From assembly GCA_005885325.1 (NCBI GenBank), contig VAYX01000050.1, positions 1-24,519 of the forward strand: a stretch of 24,519 nt of DNA, written 5' to 3'. Positions 1-7,815 of the stretch are shown piece after piece. The DNA is from Actinomycetota bacterium (GTDB lineage: Bacteria; Actinomycetota; UBA4738; HRBIN12). Below the pieces are notes generated by a model, which had not been told where the DNA came from, did not search any database, and worked only from the letters and a program-made list of their open reading frames with translations. A program made the translations under genes and the position numbers. How positions within the stretch are numbered: position 1 is the first letter of the stretch; every line of letters begins with the position of its first letter.

Positions 1-1
1 C

Positions 2-1195
2 GGGCAGGAGCTGTGGACGCTCGCGCGGACGGAGGGCCCGTCGACGACGCCGGCATTGGCGACCGTCAAGGGAACCCCCATCCTGCTGTTCACCGAGGGC
101 TCGTCGAGCTCGGATTCGAAGCTCCGGGCGGTCGGGCTGGCCGACCGGAAGCCGGCCTGGCCGGCACCCTTCGCGCTCGGTGAGCAGAGCCACTCCGGCG
201 TGACGGTGGCCGGCGACACCGCGTTCGTGGGGGACGACGCCGGTCACGTCTTCGCCGTCGACCTGGCCACCGGCAAGGAGCGGTGGTCGGTCCAGCTGAA
301 CGCCGGGGTCCAGGGACCGATCACGGTTGCGGACGGCACCGTGTTCGCCGTGCCACAGGGCCGGCTGGCGATCGGGACCGCCGCCACCACCGTGACGCCG
401 TCGCCATCGCCGTCCGCGTCACCCTCTGGGCAGGTCATCGGGGAGCCGAACCGCGTGTCGCTCGTTGCGCTGTCCACCTCTTCAGGCGAAGCGGCCTGGG
501 TCGTCCCACTCCCCGTCGGGACCGTCTTCACCTCGTTACCGGTCGTGGCGGGGGATTCGGTCTACCTGGCGGTGACCGATGGCGCCCTGAATGGGGAGCT
601 GATCGCCCTGAAGGCGACAGACGGTGCGGTGCGGTGGGTGCATCGCGGCGTTGGCCCCGTGTGGCAGACATCGTCGCCGACGGTGGCCGGCGGCGCCGTG
701 TACGTCGCCGACGGCCGCGGCGGGCTGTGGAAGTTCGGGCCCGCGAACGGCAGTCGCCTGTTCGACTTCCAGTTCAACGAGTTCATCCGGCGGAGCTCGC
801 CGGTGGTCGTTGGAGTTACCTCCGTCCTGGTCGGCCTGGGCGACGGGCGGCTGGTGGCGATCGATGCCTCGTCCGGGCACGAGGTCTGGGAGTCGGCGAG
901 CGGTCCCGGCCTCGTCGGCGGCATCGCCGTCACCGGGGATCTCGTCCTTGCCGCGACGGGGGGCCTTCGGGGCGGGGTGGTGGCGTACGAGCAGGATCCG
1001 CAAGGAGACCTGATCGACGTGACCTCTCCGAGCGTCGCCGACCCCGCCCACCTGCTGGGGAACTTCGCAATCGCCCTGGTGGCGATGATGGTCCTGCTCG
1101 CGGTGCCCCTCGGGTACCTCTCGCGGCGGACGGAGGCTCCCGACTTCGGGGAACCGGAAGGTGACGGGGACGACGACGAGGATGGGTCGGGATGA
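2..1195 (+). CDS. PQQ-like beta-propeller membrane-anchored protein (5' partial)
   Basis: The reading frame is already open at the first base and runs to TGA at 1193-1195, so the gene starts before the window; 397 residues are visible. They contain repeated PQQ/quinoprotein-like blades of the type 'G..LWT', 'TGKERWSV', 'SSGEAAWVV', 'TDGAVRWVH' and 'SSGHEVWES', each a Gly-rich beta strand ending in a Trp. Such propellers usually act as extracytoplasmic binding scaffolds, as in BamB or the dehydrogenases. One blade is interrupted by a Pro/Ser linker (PSPSPSASPSG, near bases 400-430). Close to the C-terminus one hydrophobic segment (about bases 1050-1125) is followed by Arg-Arg and a very acidic tail, which suggests an outside propeller with a single C-terminal anchor and a cytoplasmic tail. 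The stop overlaps the next ATG by four bases, so the two are probably co-translated. The substrate or partner is unknown. Confidence 0.8.
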   Translation, partial: GQELWTLARTEGPSTTPALATVKGTPILLFTEGSSSSDSKLRAVGLADRKPAWPAPFALGEQSHSGVTVAGDTAFVGDDAGHVFAVDLATGKERWSVQLNAGVQGPITVADGTVFAVPQGRLAIGTAATTVTPSPSPSASPSGQVIGEPNRVSLVALSTSSGEAAWVVPLPVGTVFTSLPVVAGDSVYLAVTDGALNGELIALKATDGAVRWVHRGVGPVWQTSSPTVAGGAVYVADGRGGLWKFGPANGSRLFDFQFNEFIRRSSPVVVGVTSVLVGLGDGRLVAIDASSGHEVWESASGPGLVGGIAVTGDLVLAATGGLRGGVVAYEQDPQGDLIDVTSPSVADPAHLLGNFAIALVAMMVLLAVPLGYLSRRTEAPDFGEPEGDGDDDEDGSG

Positions 1196-2160
1196 CGGCG
1201 AAGAAGCGAAGCAAGGGCAAGGGCCGGCGGCCGTCACAGGTCCGGACGTCCTCGTCTTCCGCGACGGCCACCGCGGGGCGCACGTCGGAGGCCCCGCCCC
1301 GACCCGGGCTGTTCGGGGGCCTCTTCGGTCGCCGGCCCACCGGCCCCTCGCTGCTCGGCCGGCTCACCACCGCCCTGGGACGGGGGTTCGTGGTGGTGGG
1401 CGGGTCGTGGCCGATCCTTCTGGTCTCCTTCGTGGCCCTGTTCGGGGAATGGGCGGTGCTGATCGCCATGGGAACCCGTACCACGCCTCGGTTCCTGGTC
1501 ACGTCGATGGCCCTACCGCCGATCGGCAGCGCGATCGACTACCAGTCGGCCCAGGCGCTCGGAGGGGCCGCGGGGATCGTCGTCGGTTTCGTCCTCCTCG
1601 TGGCCCGGGCGTTCGTGGTTGCGGTCCTGGCCGGCCTGATCATCGGGGTCCTGGAGGGGCGCCGCGCGTCGCTCCGCGACGCGCGGCGCGGCCTTCGCGC
1701 AATTCCCTTCGTCGTGGCCGTCAACGTCGTTGGGCTCTCCGCATTGCTGGTGGGAGGCTCCCTGCTCCAGGTGCTCGGGTTCGGCCTGCAGTTCCTGGGA
1801 AACGTCATGCTGATCGCCGGGCTCCTGCATTTCCTGGGATTCGTGCCGGCCATCGCCATCCGGGAACGGTTGGGCCTCATCGACACCCTGCGTCGGTCGC
1901 GGGCTGCCGCATCGCTCGCCGGTGGCCAGCAGTTCACGTTCTGCCTCCTGTACGTGGTCGCGCTCCTGTTCGTGCTTCCCCTCGTCGGCACCGCGATCGG
2001 GAGCGGCGGGCTGATCACGGCCAACCCGAGCGTCTCCGCATGGCTCTACGGGATGGTGGCGACCTACGTGAACATCTCGTTCCTCGCGGCCCTGTGCTAC
2101 CGGTGGATGGCCGCCGAGCCCCACCTGGCCACCCAGCCGGTTCGGCGCCGGTCCCGCTGA
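1192..2160 (+). CDS. Polytopic membrane protein of unknown function
   Basis: A 322-residue protein that I do not recognise. It starts at an ATG overlapping the upstream stop as ATGA, so translation is likely coupled to the beta-propeller gene. The first ~65 residues are Lys/Arg/Ser/Pro rich and look disordered and cytoplasmic. Five to six hydrophobic segments follow: residues about 65-95, 120-150, 165-215 (long enough for two), 245-270 and 285-305. Charged loops contain clusters such as 'EGRRASLRDARRG', and the C-terminus is basic (RRRSR). The shape recalls uncharacterised actinobacterial membrane proteins with glycerophosphodiester-phosphodiesterase-like membrane regions, but no motif supports a function. 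It is the last gene before the rpsB promoter region. Confidence 0.72.
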   Translation: MTAKKRSKGKGRRPSQVRTSSSSATATAGRTSEAPPRPGLFGGLFGRRPTGPSLLGRLTTALGRGFVVVGGSWPILLVSFVALFGEWAVLIAMGTRTTPRFLVTSMALPPIGSAIDYQSAQALGGAAGIVVGFVLLVARAFVVAVLAGLIIGVLEGRRASLRDARRGLRAIPFVVAVNVVGLSALLVGGSLLQVLGFGLQFLGNVMLIAGLLHFLGFVPAIAIRERLGLIDTLRRSRAAASLAGGQQFTFCLLYVVALLFVLPLVGTAIGSGGLITANPSVSAWLYGMVATYVNISFLAALCYRWMAAEPHLATQPVRRRSR

Positions 2161-2185
2161 GGCCGGGCTTCCTCGAACCCGCTGC

Positions 2186-2191
2186 TAGACT
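2186..2191 (+). promoter_or_regulatory. Probable -10 element for the rpsB operon
   Basis: TAGACT, preceded by GC, fits the actinobacterial TAnnnT -10 consensus and lies in the only non-coding gap upstream of rpsB. No convincing -35 is visible. If used, transcription would start near 2198 and leave a leader of about 118 bases. This is inferred from sequence only. Confidence 0.45.
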
Positions 2192-2197
2192 GCCTGT

Positions 2198-2315
2198 TCG
2201 CCGGCGCCGTGGGGCGCCGAGCACACACGCCCGGGGACCGCACCCGGGGTCCCGGTGGAAGCCGGGCCGGGGCGGGCCGAACCGGGCGGAGGGACAACCG
2301 GAAGGAGGAAGCGCC
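2198..2315 (+). promoter_or_regulatory. Structured 5' leader of rpsB
   Basis: This 118-base untranslated stretch holds a perfect 7-bp hairpin at 2202-2219 (CGGCGCC, loop GTGG, GGCGCCG). A second hairpin lies at 2231-2255 (CCGG-GACC paired with GGTC-CCGG, one bulged G). A strong Shine-Dalgarno AGGAGG at 2303-2308 sits seven bases before the rpsB GTG. In several bacteria rpsB-tsf is autoregulated by S2 binding to the leader; whether this one matches a known S2 leader cannot be judged by eye. Confidence 0.4.
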
Positions 2316-3176
2316 GTGCCTGTCGTCACCAGGCGGGAGCTCCTCGAGGCGGGTATCCACTTCGGACACCAGACCAGGCGCTGGAACCCGAAGATGGGCC
2401 GGTACCTGTACGGGGAGCGCTCCGGCATCTACATCATCGACCTCGAGAAGTCCCTGGCCGGCCTGGAGGAGGCGTATCGCTTCGTCCGCGACCTGGGACG
2501 CCGAGGGGGCGTGGTCCTGTTCGTGGGGACCAAGAAGCAGGCCCAAGAGGTGGTGGAGCGGGAGGCAGGCCGGGTGGGCATGCCCTACGTCAACACCCGG
2601 TGGCTGGGGGGCATGCTGACGAACTTCCAGACCGTGTCCCGGCGGCTCCTTCGCCTCCGGGAGCTTCGGGAGATGGAACGGAGCGGGGCATTCGAGTTCC
2701 TCCCGAAGAAGGAGGTCCTGAAGCTCCGCCACGAGAAGGAGAAGCTCGAGCGGAACCTGGGCGGCATGCAGAACCTGGAGCGCCTCCCGGACGCGGTCTA
2801 CGTCATCGACACCAAGAAGGAGCACATCGCGGTGGCCGAGGCGCGCAAGCTGGGGATCCCGGTCATCGCCATCGTGGACACGAACGCCGACCCCGACGAG
2901 GTCGACTACGTGATCCCGGGTAACGACGACGCCATCCGTTCGGTCGCGCTGGTGACCCGGATCATCGCCGACGCCCTGGCCGAAGGACGCCAAGAGGGGC
3001 GCCAGGCGCTGGTCACGAAGGTCGAGCCCGAGTTCCAGCCCGAGCCCGAGCCCGACGCCGGCCGGACGGAGGCCGCCGAGCCCGCCGCCGCGGTCACGGC
3101 CACCGATGGGGGGCCGGAGATCGCCGAGGAGACGGCCGGGGCCAGCCCGGAGCAGAGTGCCGAGGAGAGCGTATGA
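2316..3176 (+). CDS. rpsB: 30S ribosomal protein S2
   Basis: This is S2, a small-subunit protein assembled late and needed for S1 binding and initiation. The 286-residue product carries the family signature 'GIHFGHQTRRWNPKM' at its start, followed by 'FVGTKKQAQ', 'RWLGGMLTNF' and the C-terminal 'IPVIAIVDTNADPDEVDYVIPGNDDAIRSV'. The GTG at 2316 is chosen because AGGAGG lies seven bases upstream and the protein then begins right at the family N-terminus; the frame is open far upstream, but that part is not S2-like. After the conserved core comes a Glu/Pro/Ala-rich acidic tail of about 50 residues, common in high-GC actinobacteria. Its stop overlaps the tsf ATG (ATGA), giving the classic rpsB-tsf pair. 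Confidence 0.97.
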   Translation: MPVVTRRELLEAGIHFGHQTRRWNPKMGRYLYGERSGIYIIDLEKSLAGLEEAYRFVRDLGRRGGVVLFVGTKKQAQEVVEREAGRVGMPYVNTRWLGGMLTNFQTVSRRLLRLRELREMERSGAFEFLPKKEVLKLRHEKEKLERNLGGMQNLERLPDAVYVIDTKKEHIAVAEARKLGIPVIAIVDTNADPDEVDYVIPGNDDAIRSVALVTRIIADALAEGRQEGRQALVTKVEPEFQPEPEPDAGRTEAAEPAAAVTATDGGPEIAEETAGASPEQSAEESV

Positions 3177-3778
3177 GCGACATCAGCGCAGAAGAGGTGA
3201 AGCGGCTCCGGCAGCGCACCGGCGCCGGGATGATGGACAGCAAGAAGGCCCTTCAAGAGGCCGGCGGCGACATGGAGCGCGCGGTCGAGATCCTCCGAGA
3301 GCGGGGCCTGGCGTCGGCGCAGAAGCGTGCCGGCCGGTCCGCAACGCAAGGCGTCATCGACGCCTACATCCATCACAACAACACGGTCGGGGTCCTGGTC
3401 GAGGTGAACTGCGAGACCGACTTCGTGGCAAAGACCGAGGAGTTCCGCCGCCTGGCCCGGGACGTCGCCCTGCACATCGCGAGCGCGATGCCGCAATGGG
3501 TGACCCGGGAGGAGGTCCCCGAGGACATCCTGGAGACGGAGCGGCGCATCTACGAGGCGGAGGCCCGCCAAAAGGGCAAGCCCGACAACGCGCTCGATCG
3601 CATCGTGGAGGGCAAGCTCCAGGGGTTCTTCAAGACCACGGTCCTGGTGGACCAGCCGTTCGTGAAGGAGCCCGACAAGACCATCCAGCAGCTGATCGAC
3701 GAGGTCTCGGCCAAGGTCGGAGAGAAGGTTGCCGTGCGACGGTTCGTCCGGTACAAGCTGGGCGAGGAGCTTGACTAG
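3173..3778 (+). CDS. tsf: Elongation factor Ts
   Basis: EF-Ts is the guanine nucleotide exchange factor that recycles EF-Tu-GDP. The 201-residue protein has the N-terminal UBA-like part with 'RQRTGAGMMDSKKALQEAGGD' around residues 14-34 and the second signature 'VNCETDFVAKTEEF' near residues 78-91. GAGGAG at 3162-3167 precedes an ATG that overlaps the rpsB stop. At about 200 residues this is the short, Thermus-like form; the common form of 270-300 residues has a duplicated core region. There is no sign of frameshift, because the C-terminal 'VAVRRFVRYKLGE' end is present. Confidence 0.96.
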   Translation: MSDISAEEVKRLRQRTGAGMMDSKKALQEAGGDMERAVEILRERGLASAQKRAGRSATQGVIDAYIHHNNTVGVLVEVNCETDFVAKTEEFRRLARDVALHIASAMPQWVTREEVPEDILETERRIYEAEARQKGKPDNALDRIVEGKLQGFFKTTVLVDQPFVKEPDKTIQQLIDEVSAKVGEKVAVRRFVRYKLGEELD

Positions 3779-3782
3779 AGGG

Positions 3783-4541
3783 ATGGGCGTGGGCGACGGG
3801 CGGCCGGCCGAGGGTGAGGTGTCGCGCCCCGTCTATCACCGGGTCCTGCTGAAGCTCTCCGGCGACGCATTCTCACCGCCCGATACCGGCTACGGCATCT
3901 CGACCGATTCCACGGCCCTCCTGGCCCGCGAGCTCCGCGACGTGGTGGACATCGGGGTGCAGGTCGCCGTGGTCGTGGGCGGGGGCAACATCTGGCGGGG
4001 ACGGGACGCGCCGAGCATCGACCGGGCCCGGGCCGACTACATGGGCATGCTGGCCACGGTCATGAATGCGCTCGCGCTCCAGGACGGCCTGGAGAAGCTT
4101 CGCGTCACCACCCGGGTGCAGACGGCCATCCACATGGCGCAGGTGGCCGAGCCGTACATCCCGCTCCGGGCGGTCCGGCACCTGGAGAAGGGCCGCATCG
4201 TGATCTTCGCCGCCGGGATGGGAGCGCCCTTCTTCTCCACAGACACGACCGCGGCCCAACGGGCGCTGGAGATCGGTGCGGAAGTCATCCTGAAGGGCAC
4301 GAAGGTCGACGGCGTCTACAGCGCCGATCCCCTCATCGATCCCAATGCCCGGCGCTTCGAGTCGATCGAGTACCTCGACGTGTTGCGCGAGGGCTATCAG
4401 GTCATGGACGCCACGGCCATCTCCCTGTCCATGGAGAACAAGCTGCCGATCATCGTGTTCGACTTCCGCCGCGAGGGGAACATCCGCCGGGCCCTGTCCG
4501 GAGAGCCCATCGGGACCCTGGTGCACGGGGGGGCGGCATGA
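3783..4541 (+). CDS. pyrH: UMP kinase (uridylate kinase)
   Basis: PyrH phosphorylates UMP to UDP with ATP in pyrimidine nucleotide synthesis; it is a hexameric amino-acid-kinase-fold enzyme. The 252-residue product shows 'VLLKLSGDAF' (ATP-binding Lys), 'VAVVVGGGNIWRG', 'DYMGMLATVMNALALQ' (UMP site), 'TDTTAAQRALEIGAEVILKGTKVDGVYSADP' as consecutive family blocks, and the C-terminal 'SLSMENKLPIIVFDF'. The start is not certain. ATG 3783 lies four bases after the tsf stop, with GAGGAG about 13 bases upstream; GTG 3819 is an alternative that would trim 12 poorly conserved residues. It overlaps frr by ATGA. Confidence 0.95.
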   Translation: MGVGDGRPAEGEVSRPVYHRVLLKLSGDAFSPPDTGYGISTDSTALLARELRDVVDIGVQVAVVVGGGNIWRGRDAPSIDRARADYMGMLATVMNALALQDGLEKLRVTTRVQTAIHMAQVAEPYIPLRAVRHLEKGRIVIFAAGMGAPFFSTDTTAAQRALEIGAEVILKGTKVDGVYSADPLIDPNARRFESIEYLDVLREGYQVMDATAISLSMENKLPIIVFDFRREGNIRRALSGEPIGTLVHGGAA

Positions 4542-5098
4542 CGGTCCAGACCACGCTCGGAGAGGCCGGGGAGAAGATGGACAAGGCCATTTCCGTGCTC
4601 AAGGACGAGCTCGGGTCCATCCGGACCGGCAGGGCCACGCCGGCCCTACTTTCGCGGATCGTCGTGGACTATTACGGTACTCAGGTGCCGATCCAGCAGC
4701 TGGCCTCGTTCTCGGTGCCGGAGCCCAGGACGCTCATGATCCAGCCCTACGACAAGAACGCCGTCGCCGCGATGGAGAAGGCCATCATGGCGAGCGACGT
4801 GGGCATCACGCCGTCGAGCGACGGCAACGTGATCCGCCTTTCGTTCCCGCCGCTCACCGAGGAGCGGCGCAAGGAGCTGATCAAGGTGGTGCATCAGCGG
4901 GGCGAGGAGGGGCGGGTCGCGGTGCGCAACGTGCGACGCCATTCCAAGGAGGAGCTGGAGCGATTGCAGCGCGCCGGCACCATCTCCGAGGACGACCTGG
5001 CCCGTTCCGAGAAGGAGTTGCAGAAGCTGACCGACCACCACGTGGCCGAGATCGACGAGATCGTGGTGCACAAGGAGCGGGAGCTGAAGGAGATCTAG
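4538..5098 (+). CDS. frr: Ribosome recycling factor
   Basis: RRF works with EF-G to split post-termination ribosomes. The 186-residue length is normal for the family. Visible signatures are the helical start 'MDKAISVLKDELGSIRTGRATPALL', the domain II segment 'VDYYGTQVPIQQLASFSVPEPRTLMIQPYDK', and the second half 'LTEERRKELIKVVHQRGEEGRVAVRNVRR'. It begins at ATG 4538, inside the pyrH stop (ATGA), and ends in TAG whose last base is the first base of the cdsA GTG (TAGTG). There is no good separate Shine-Dalgarno, so expression probably depends on coupling to pyrH. Confidence 0.97.
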   Translation: MTVQTTLGEAGEKMDKAISVLKDELGSIRTGRATPALLSRIVVDYYGTQVPIQQLASFSVPEPRTLMIQPYDKNAVAAMEKAIMASDVGITPSSDGNVIRLSFPPLTEERRKELIKVVHQRGEEGRVAVRNVRRHSKEELERLQRAGTISEDDLARSEKELQKLTDHHVAEIDEIVVHKERELKEI

Positions 5099-6594
5099 TG
5101 CCCGACGGCGACAAGAAGGACGACCTGTTCGAGGACCTCGACAAGTTCTTCGCGCCGATCCAGGACGTGGACTGGCCGGAGAACCCCGCCGCGGGACCCC
5201 CCCGTGAGGAGGCCCAGGCCGCGCCCGACACCGATCTAGAGGAACCCGTGATCGTCGAGCCCGACGACGCCACTGAGGCCGGGGCCACGCCCGGCCAGGA
5301 GGGCCTGTTCGAGGGGTCGTCGCCCTCGGAGGCCGGGTCCGAGGAGTCCGGGTGGGGCGACGAGGAGAGCGTCGAGATCTCCGAGGAGACATTCGGCCGG
5401 GCCCCCTCGGCCTACGTCGACCTGCCGGGAGCGTCCGAGGAAGATGAAGGGGACGAGGAGGAGGAACCGGTGGTGGGATCCCCCGTCCTCGAGGCTTCCG
5501 CCGAGGACGAGCAGCCGAGCCCCGAGGCGGTGGAGGCGGCCGCCGAGCACTTCGCCGAGTCGGTGCGCGATGAGGCCGACCTCGATCCTGAGGACGAGAC
5601 CTCGCTCCCGGAGCTTCTGGGCGGGGGCGATGAGGTGGGTGGGGACGACATCGCGGCGGAGCTCGAGGAGCCGGTCGGGGCCGGTCGGGCCATGGGCATG
5701 GGCGGCACCGAAGGACTGGGCGGGCCGAGCTGGCAGGAGCCCACCACTATGGAGGTCGGGCTGGAGCAGGAGGCCCGCCGGACCGGAAGGGACGTCCCGG
5801 CCGCGTTCATCACCGGCCTGGCCCTGGCCGGGGTTGCCTTGGGGAGCCTGGCCGTGGGCAAGTGGGCGTTCGCCCTGGTGGCCGGAGCCATCGTGTTGTG
5901 GGCCCAGGGCGAGCTGTACCTCGCGCTCCAGCGGCATCACCTTCAGCCCGCCACGGCGCTCGGCCTGGTCTCGGGAGGCCTCGTGCTCGGGGCGGGGTAC
6001 TTCCGGGGCGAGGCGGCCATGCTCTCGATGTTCGTCCTGTCGGTCTTCGCCACGTTCCTGTGGTACATGGCGGCCCCGGCTTCGCATCGGCGAGGCGCGG
6101 CGACGAACATCGGCGTCACGGTCCTCGGCATCGCGTACGTGCCCCTCATGGCCAGCTACGCCCTGGCCATGCTCGATCTCACCGACGGCCGGGCTCTGGT
6201 CCTGTCGGTGATCGGGCTGACGTTCGTCTACGACACCGCCGCGTTCATCGTGGGGTCCTGGTGGGGGAACCGGCCGCTCGCGCCGACCATCAGCCCCAAG
6301 AAGTCCCTGGAGGGAGCCATCGGGGCCACGCTCGTGGTCATCGCCGTCTCCGTGGGGGCCGTGGCCCCGGCGGTGACGGCGCTGAACACCGTGGGCAAAT
6401 CCGTTGCGCTGGCGGTGGTGGTCGCCGTCCTCGCGCCCCTGGGCGACCTGGCGGAATCGCTGATCAAGCGGGACCTCGGGGTCAAGGACATGGGCAGCAT
6501 CCTCCCGGGCCACGGGGGGGTGCTCGACCGGATCGACTCCGTGCTGTTCGTGGCGCCGGCCGCGTTCCTGTTCCTTCGCTTGATCTTCCCGTAA
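5098..6594 (+). CDS. cdsA: Phosphatidate cytidylyltransferase with long acidic N-terminal extension
   Basis: CdsA makes CDP-diacylglycerol from phosphatidate and CTP at the membrane, the branch point for phospholipids. The catalytic half is clear: about seven hydrophobic segments from residue ~233 on, 'SPKKSLEGAIGA' near residue 399, and the family signature around 453-478 with 'SLIKRDLGVKD' and 'PGHGGVLDRID'. The start is GTG 5098, overlapping the frr stop by one base. The first ~230 residues are odd: extremely Asp/Glu rich, with Pro, Ser and Gly, so almost certainly disordered and cytoplasmic. They begin with a more ordered-looking segment, 'DDLFEDLDKFFAPIQDVDWPE'. Total length is 498 residues against roughly 260-300 for ordinary CdsA. 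No frame break is seen where the extension meets the membrane domain. Confidence 0.93.
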   Translation: MPDGDKKDDLFEDLDKFFAPIQDVDWPENPAAGPPREEAQAAPDTDLEEPVIVEPDDATEAGATPGQEGLFEGSSPSEAGSEESGWGDEESVEISEETFGRAPSAYVDLPGASEEDEGDEEEEPVVGSPVLEASAEDEQPSPEAVEAAAEHFAESVRDEADLDPEDETSLPELLGGGDEVGGDDIAAELEEPVGAGRAMGMGGTEGLGGPSWQEPTTMEVGLEQEARRTGRDVPAAFITGLALAGVALGSLAVGKWAFALVAGAIVLWAQGELYLALQRHHLQPATALGLVSGGLVLGAGYFRGEAAMLSMFVLSVFATFLWYMAAPASHRRGAATNIGVTVLGIAYVPLMASYALAMLDLTDGRALVLSVIGLTFVYDTAAFIVGSWWGNRPLAPTISPKKSLEGAIGATLVVIAVSVGAVAPAVTALNTVGKSVALAVVVAVLAPLGDLAESLIKRDLGVKDMGSILPGHGGVLDRIDSVLFVAPAAFLFLRLIFP

Positions 6595-6601
6595 CCCTCC
6601 G

Positions 6602-6634
6602 TTGACGCGGATTGTCCGGATCCCGGGGTACCCT
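6602..6634 (+). promoter_or_regulatory. Probable dxr promoter, near-leaderless
   Basis: In the 49-base gap after cdsA there is TTGACG (6602-6607) and GGTACCCT, whose TACCCT (6629-6634) fits a -10. The 21-base spacing is too long for an ideal pair, so the -35 assignment is weak. The TACCCT box would start RNA near 6641, three bases before the dxr ATG. The same GGTAnnCT box precedes several other genes here. Confidence 0.45.
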
Positions 6635-6643
6635 TAGGGAGCG

Positions 6644-7804
6644 ATGCGCTCGCTCACCATCCTCGGATCGACCGGATCGGTCGGGACCCAGGCCCTGGAC
6701 GTCGTCCGGCGAAACCCCGATCGGTTCAAGGTCGTCGGCCTCGCCGCCCTGACCAACCACGAGCTGCTCGTTGGCCAGATCCGCGAGTTCCTGCCCCCCT
6801 ACGTGGCCATCGCGGATCCGGAGGCGGCGCAGGAGCTCCGCGAGATGCTCGGCCAGAACGTCCGGGCGGTCGAGATCATCGACGGCCCCGACGCGGCGGA
6901 ACGCCTCTCGCGCGACGTCGAGGCGGACATGGTGCTGAACGCGCTCGTGGGCTCGGCCGGCCTTCCCTCGACCCTCGCCGCCCTGCAGAGCGGCAAGACG
7001 CTCGCGTTGGCCAACAAGGAGAGCCTCGTCATCGGGGGCGAGCTTGTGATGGACCTGATCAAGGCGGAACCAGAACGACTCGTGCCGGTCGACTCGGAGC
7101 ACGCCGCGCTGGCCCAGCTCCTCCGGGGCGAGCGCAAGGAGGACGTGAAGCGGGTGATCCTGACCGGCTCGGGTGGGCCGTTCCGAGGATGGACCCGCAA
7201 CGACTTGGCCCGCGCGTCCGTGAAGGAAGCGCTGGCCCACCCGGTGTGGCAGATGGGCCCGAAGATCACCATCGATTCCGCGACCCTGATGAACAAGGGG
7301 ATGGAAGTCATCGAGGCCCACTACCTTTTCGGCATCGACTACTCGCAGATCCACGTGATCCTTCATCCCGAGGGCATCGTCCACGCGCTGGTCGAGTTCC
7401 GCGACGGCACGATGCTTTCCCAGCTGGCCTCGGCAGACATGCGGCTCCCCATCCAGCTCGCGCTGGCCTGGCCGGAACGCCTGCCGACCGGGATCGCGCC
7501 GGTGCCGCTCGCCGACAAGCGGCTCACGTTCGAGCCCGTCGACCGCGAAGCCTTCCCTGCGGTCGACCTGGCCTACCGGGTTGGCCAGCTCGGCCTGACG
7601 TTCCCCGCGGTCATGAGCGCGGCCAACGAGGTAGCGGTCATGGCGTTCCTGGAGGGCAAGATCCCCCTTACTCGGGTCGTCGAGATCGTCCAAGGGGTCG
7701 TGGACGAGCACGAGGCGCCCGCATCGGTGGTTTCGGTGGTCAACCTGGAGCGGGCCGACTCCTGGGCCCGACAGCGGGCCGCGGAGATCATCGAGGCCCG
7801 CTGA
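6644..7804 (+). CDS. dxr: 1-deoxy-D-xylulose 5-phosphate reductoisomerase
   Basis: Dxr converts DXP to 2-C-methyl-D-erythritol 4-phosphate with NADPH, the committed step of the MEP isoprenoid pathway. The 386-residue product has the NADPH-binding 'GSTGSVG' (residues 8-14), 'LANKESLV' (~122-129), metal ligands in 'VDSEH' (Asp150, Glu152) and 'NKGMEVIEAH' (Glu221), the substrate loop 'HPVWQMGPKITIDSATLMN', and 'HPEGIVHALVEF', where many relatives have HPQSIVHS. ATG 6644 puts the nucleotide-binding strand at the very N-terminus as expected. It lies 12 bases before rseP, so the two are probably co-transcribed, and ispG of the same pathway lies 3.6 kb downstream. Confidence 0.96.
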   Translation: MRSLTILGSTGSVGTQALDVVRRNPDRFKVVGLAALTNHELLVGQIREFLPPYVAIADPEAAQELREMLGQNVRAVEIIDGPDAAERLSRDVEADMVLNALVGSAGLPSTLAALQSGKTLALANKESLVIGGELVMDLIKAEPERLVPVDSEHAALAQLLRGERKEDVKRVILTGSGGPFRGWTRNDLARASVKEALAHPVWQMGPKITIDSATLMNKGMEVIEAHYLFGIDYSQIHVILHPEGIVHALVEFRDGTMLSQLASADMRLPIQLALAWPERLPTGIAPVPLADKRLTFEPVDREAFPAVDLAYRVGQLGLTFPAVMSAANEVAVMAFLEGKIPLTRVVEIVQGVVDEHEAPASVVSVVNLERADSWARQRAAEIIEAR

Positions 7805-7815
7805 CCGAGGGCGGC

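Noticed and set aside
1161..2315. Plus-strand open frame continuous with rpsB
   Set aside because: It covers the upstream membrane protein gene in another frame and has no S2-like sequence; the strong Shine-Dalgarno and family N-terminus fix rpsB at 2316.
6595..6643. Terminator between cdsA and dxr
   Set aside because: The GGGTACCC palindrome is short, has no loop or T-tract, and coincides with the proposed -10 box.
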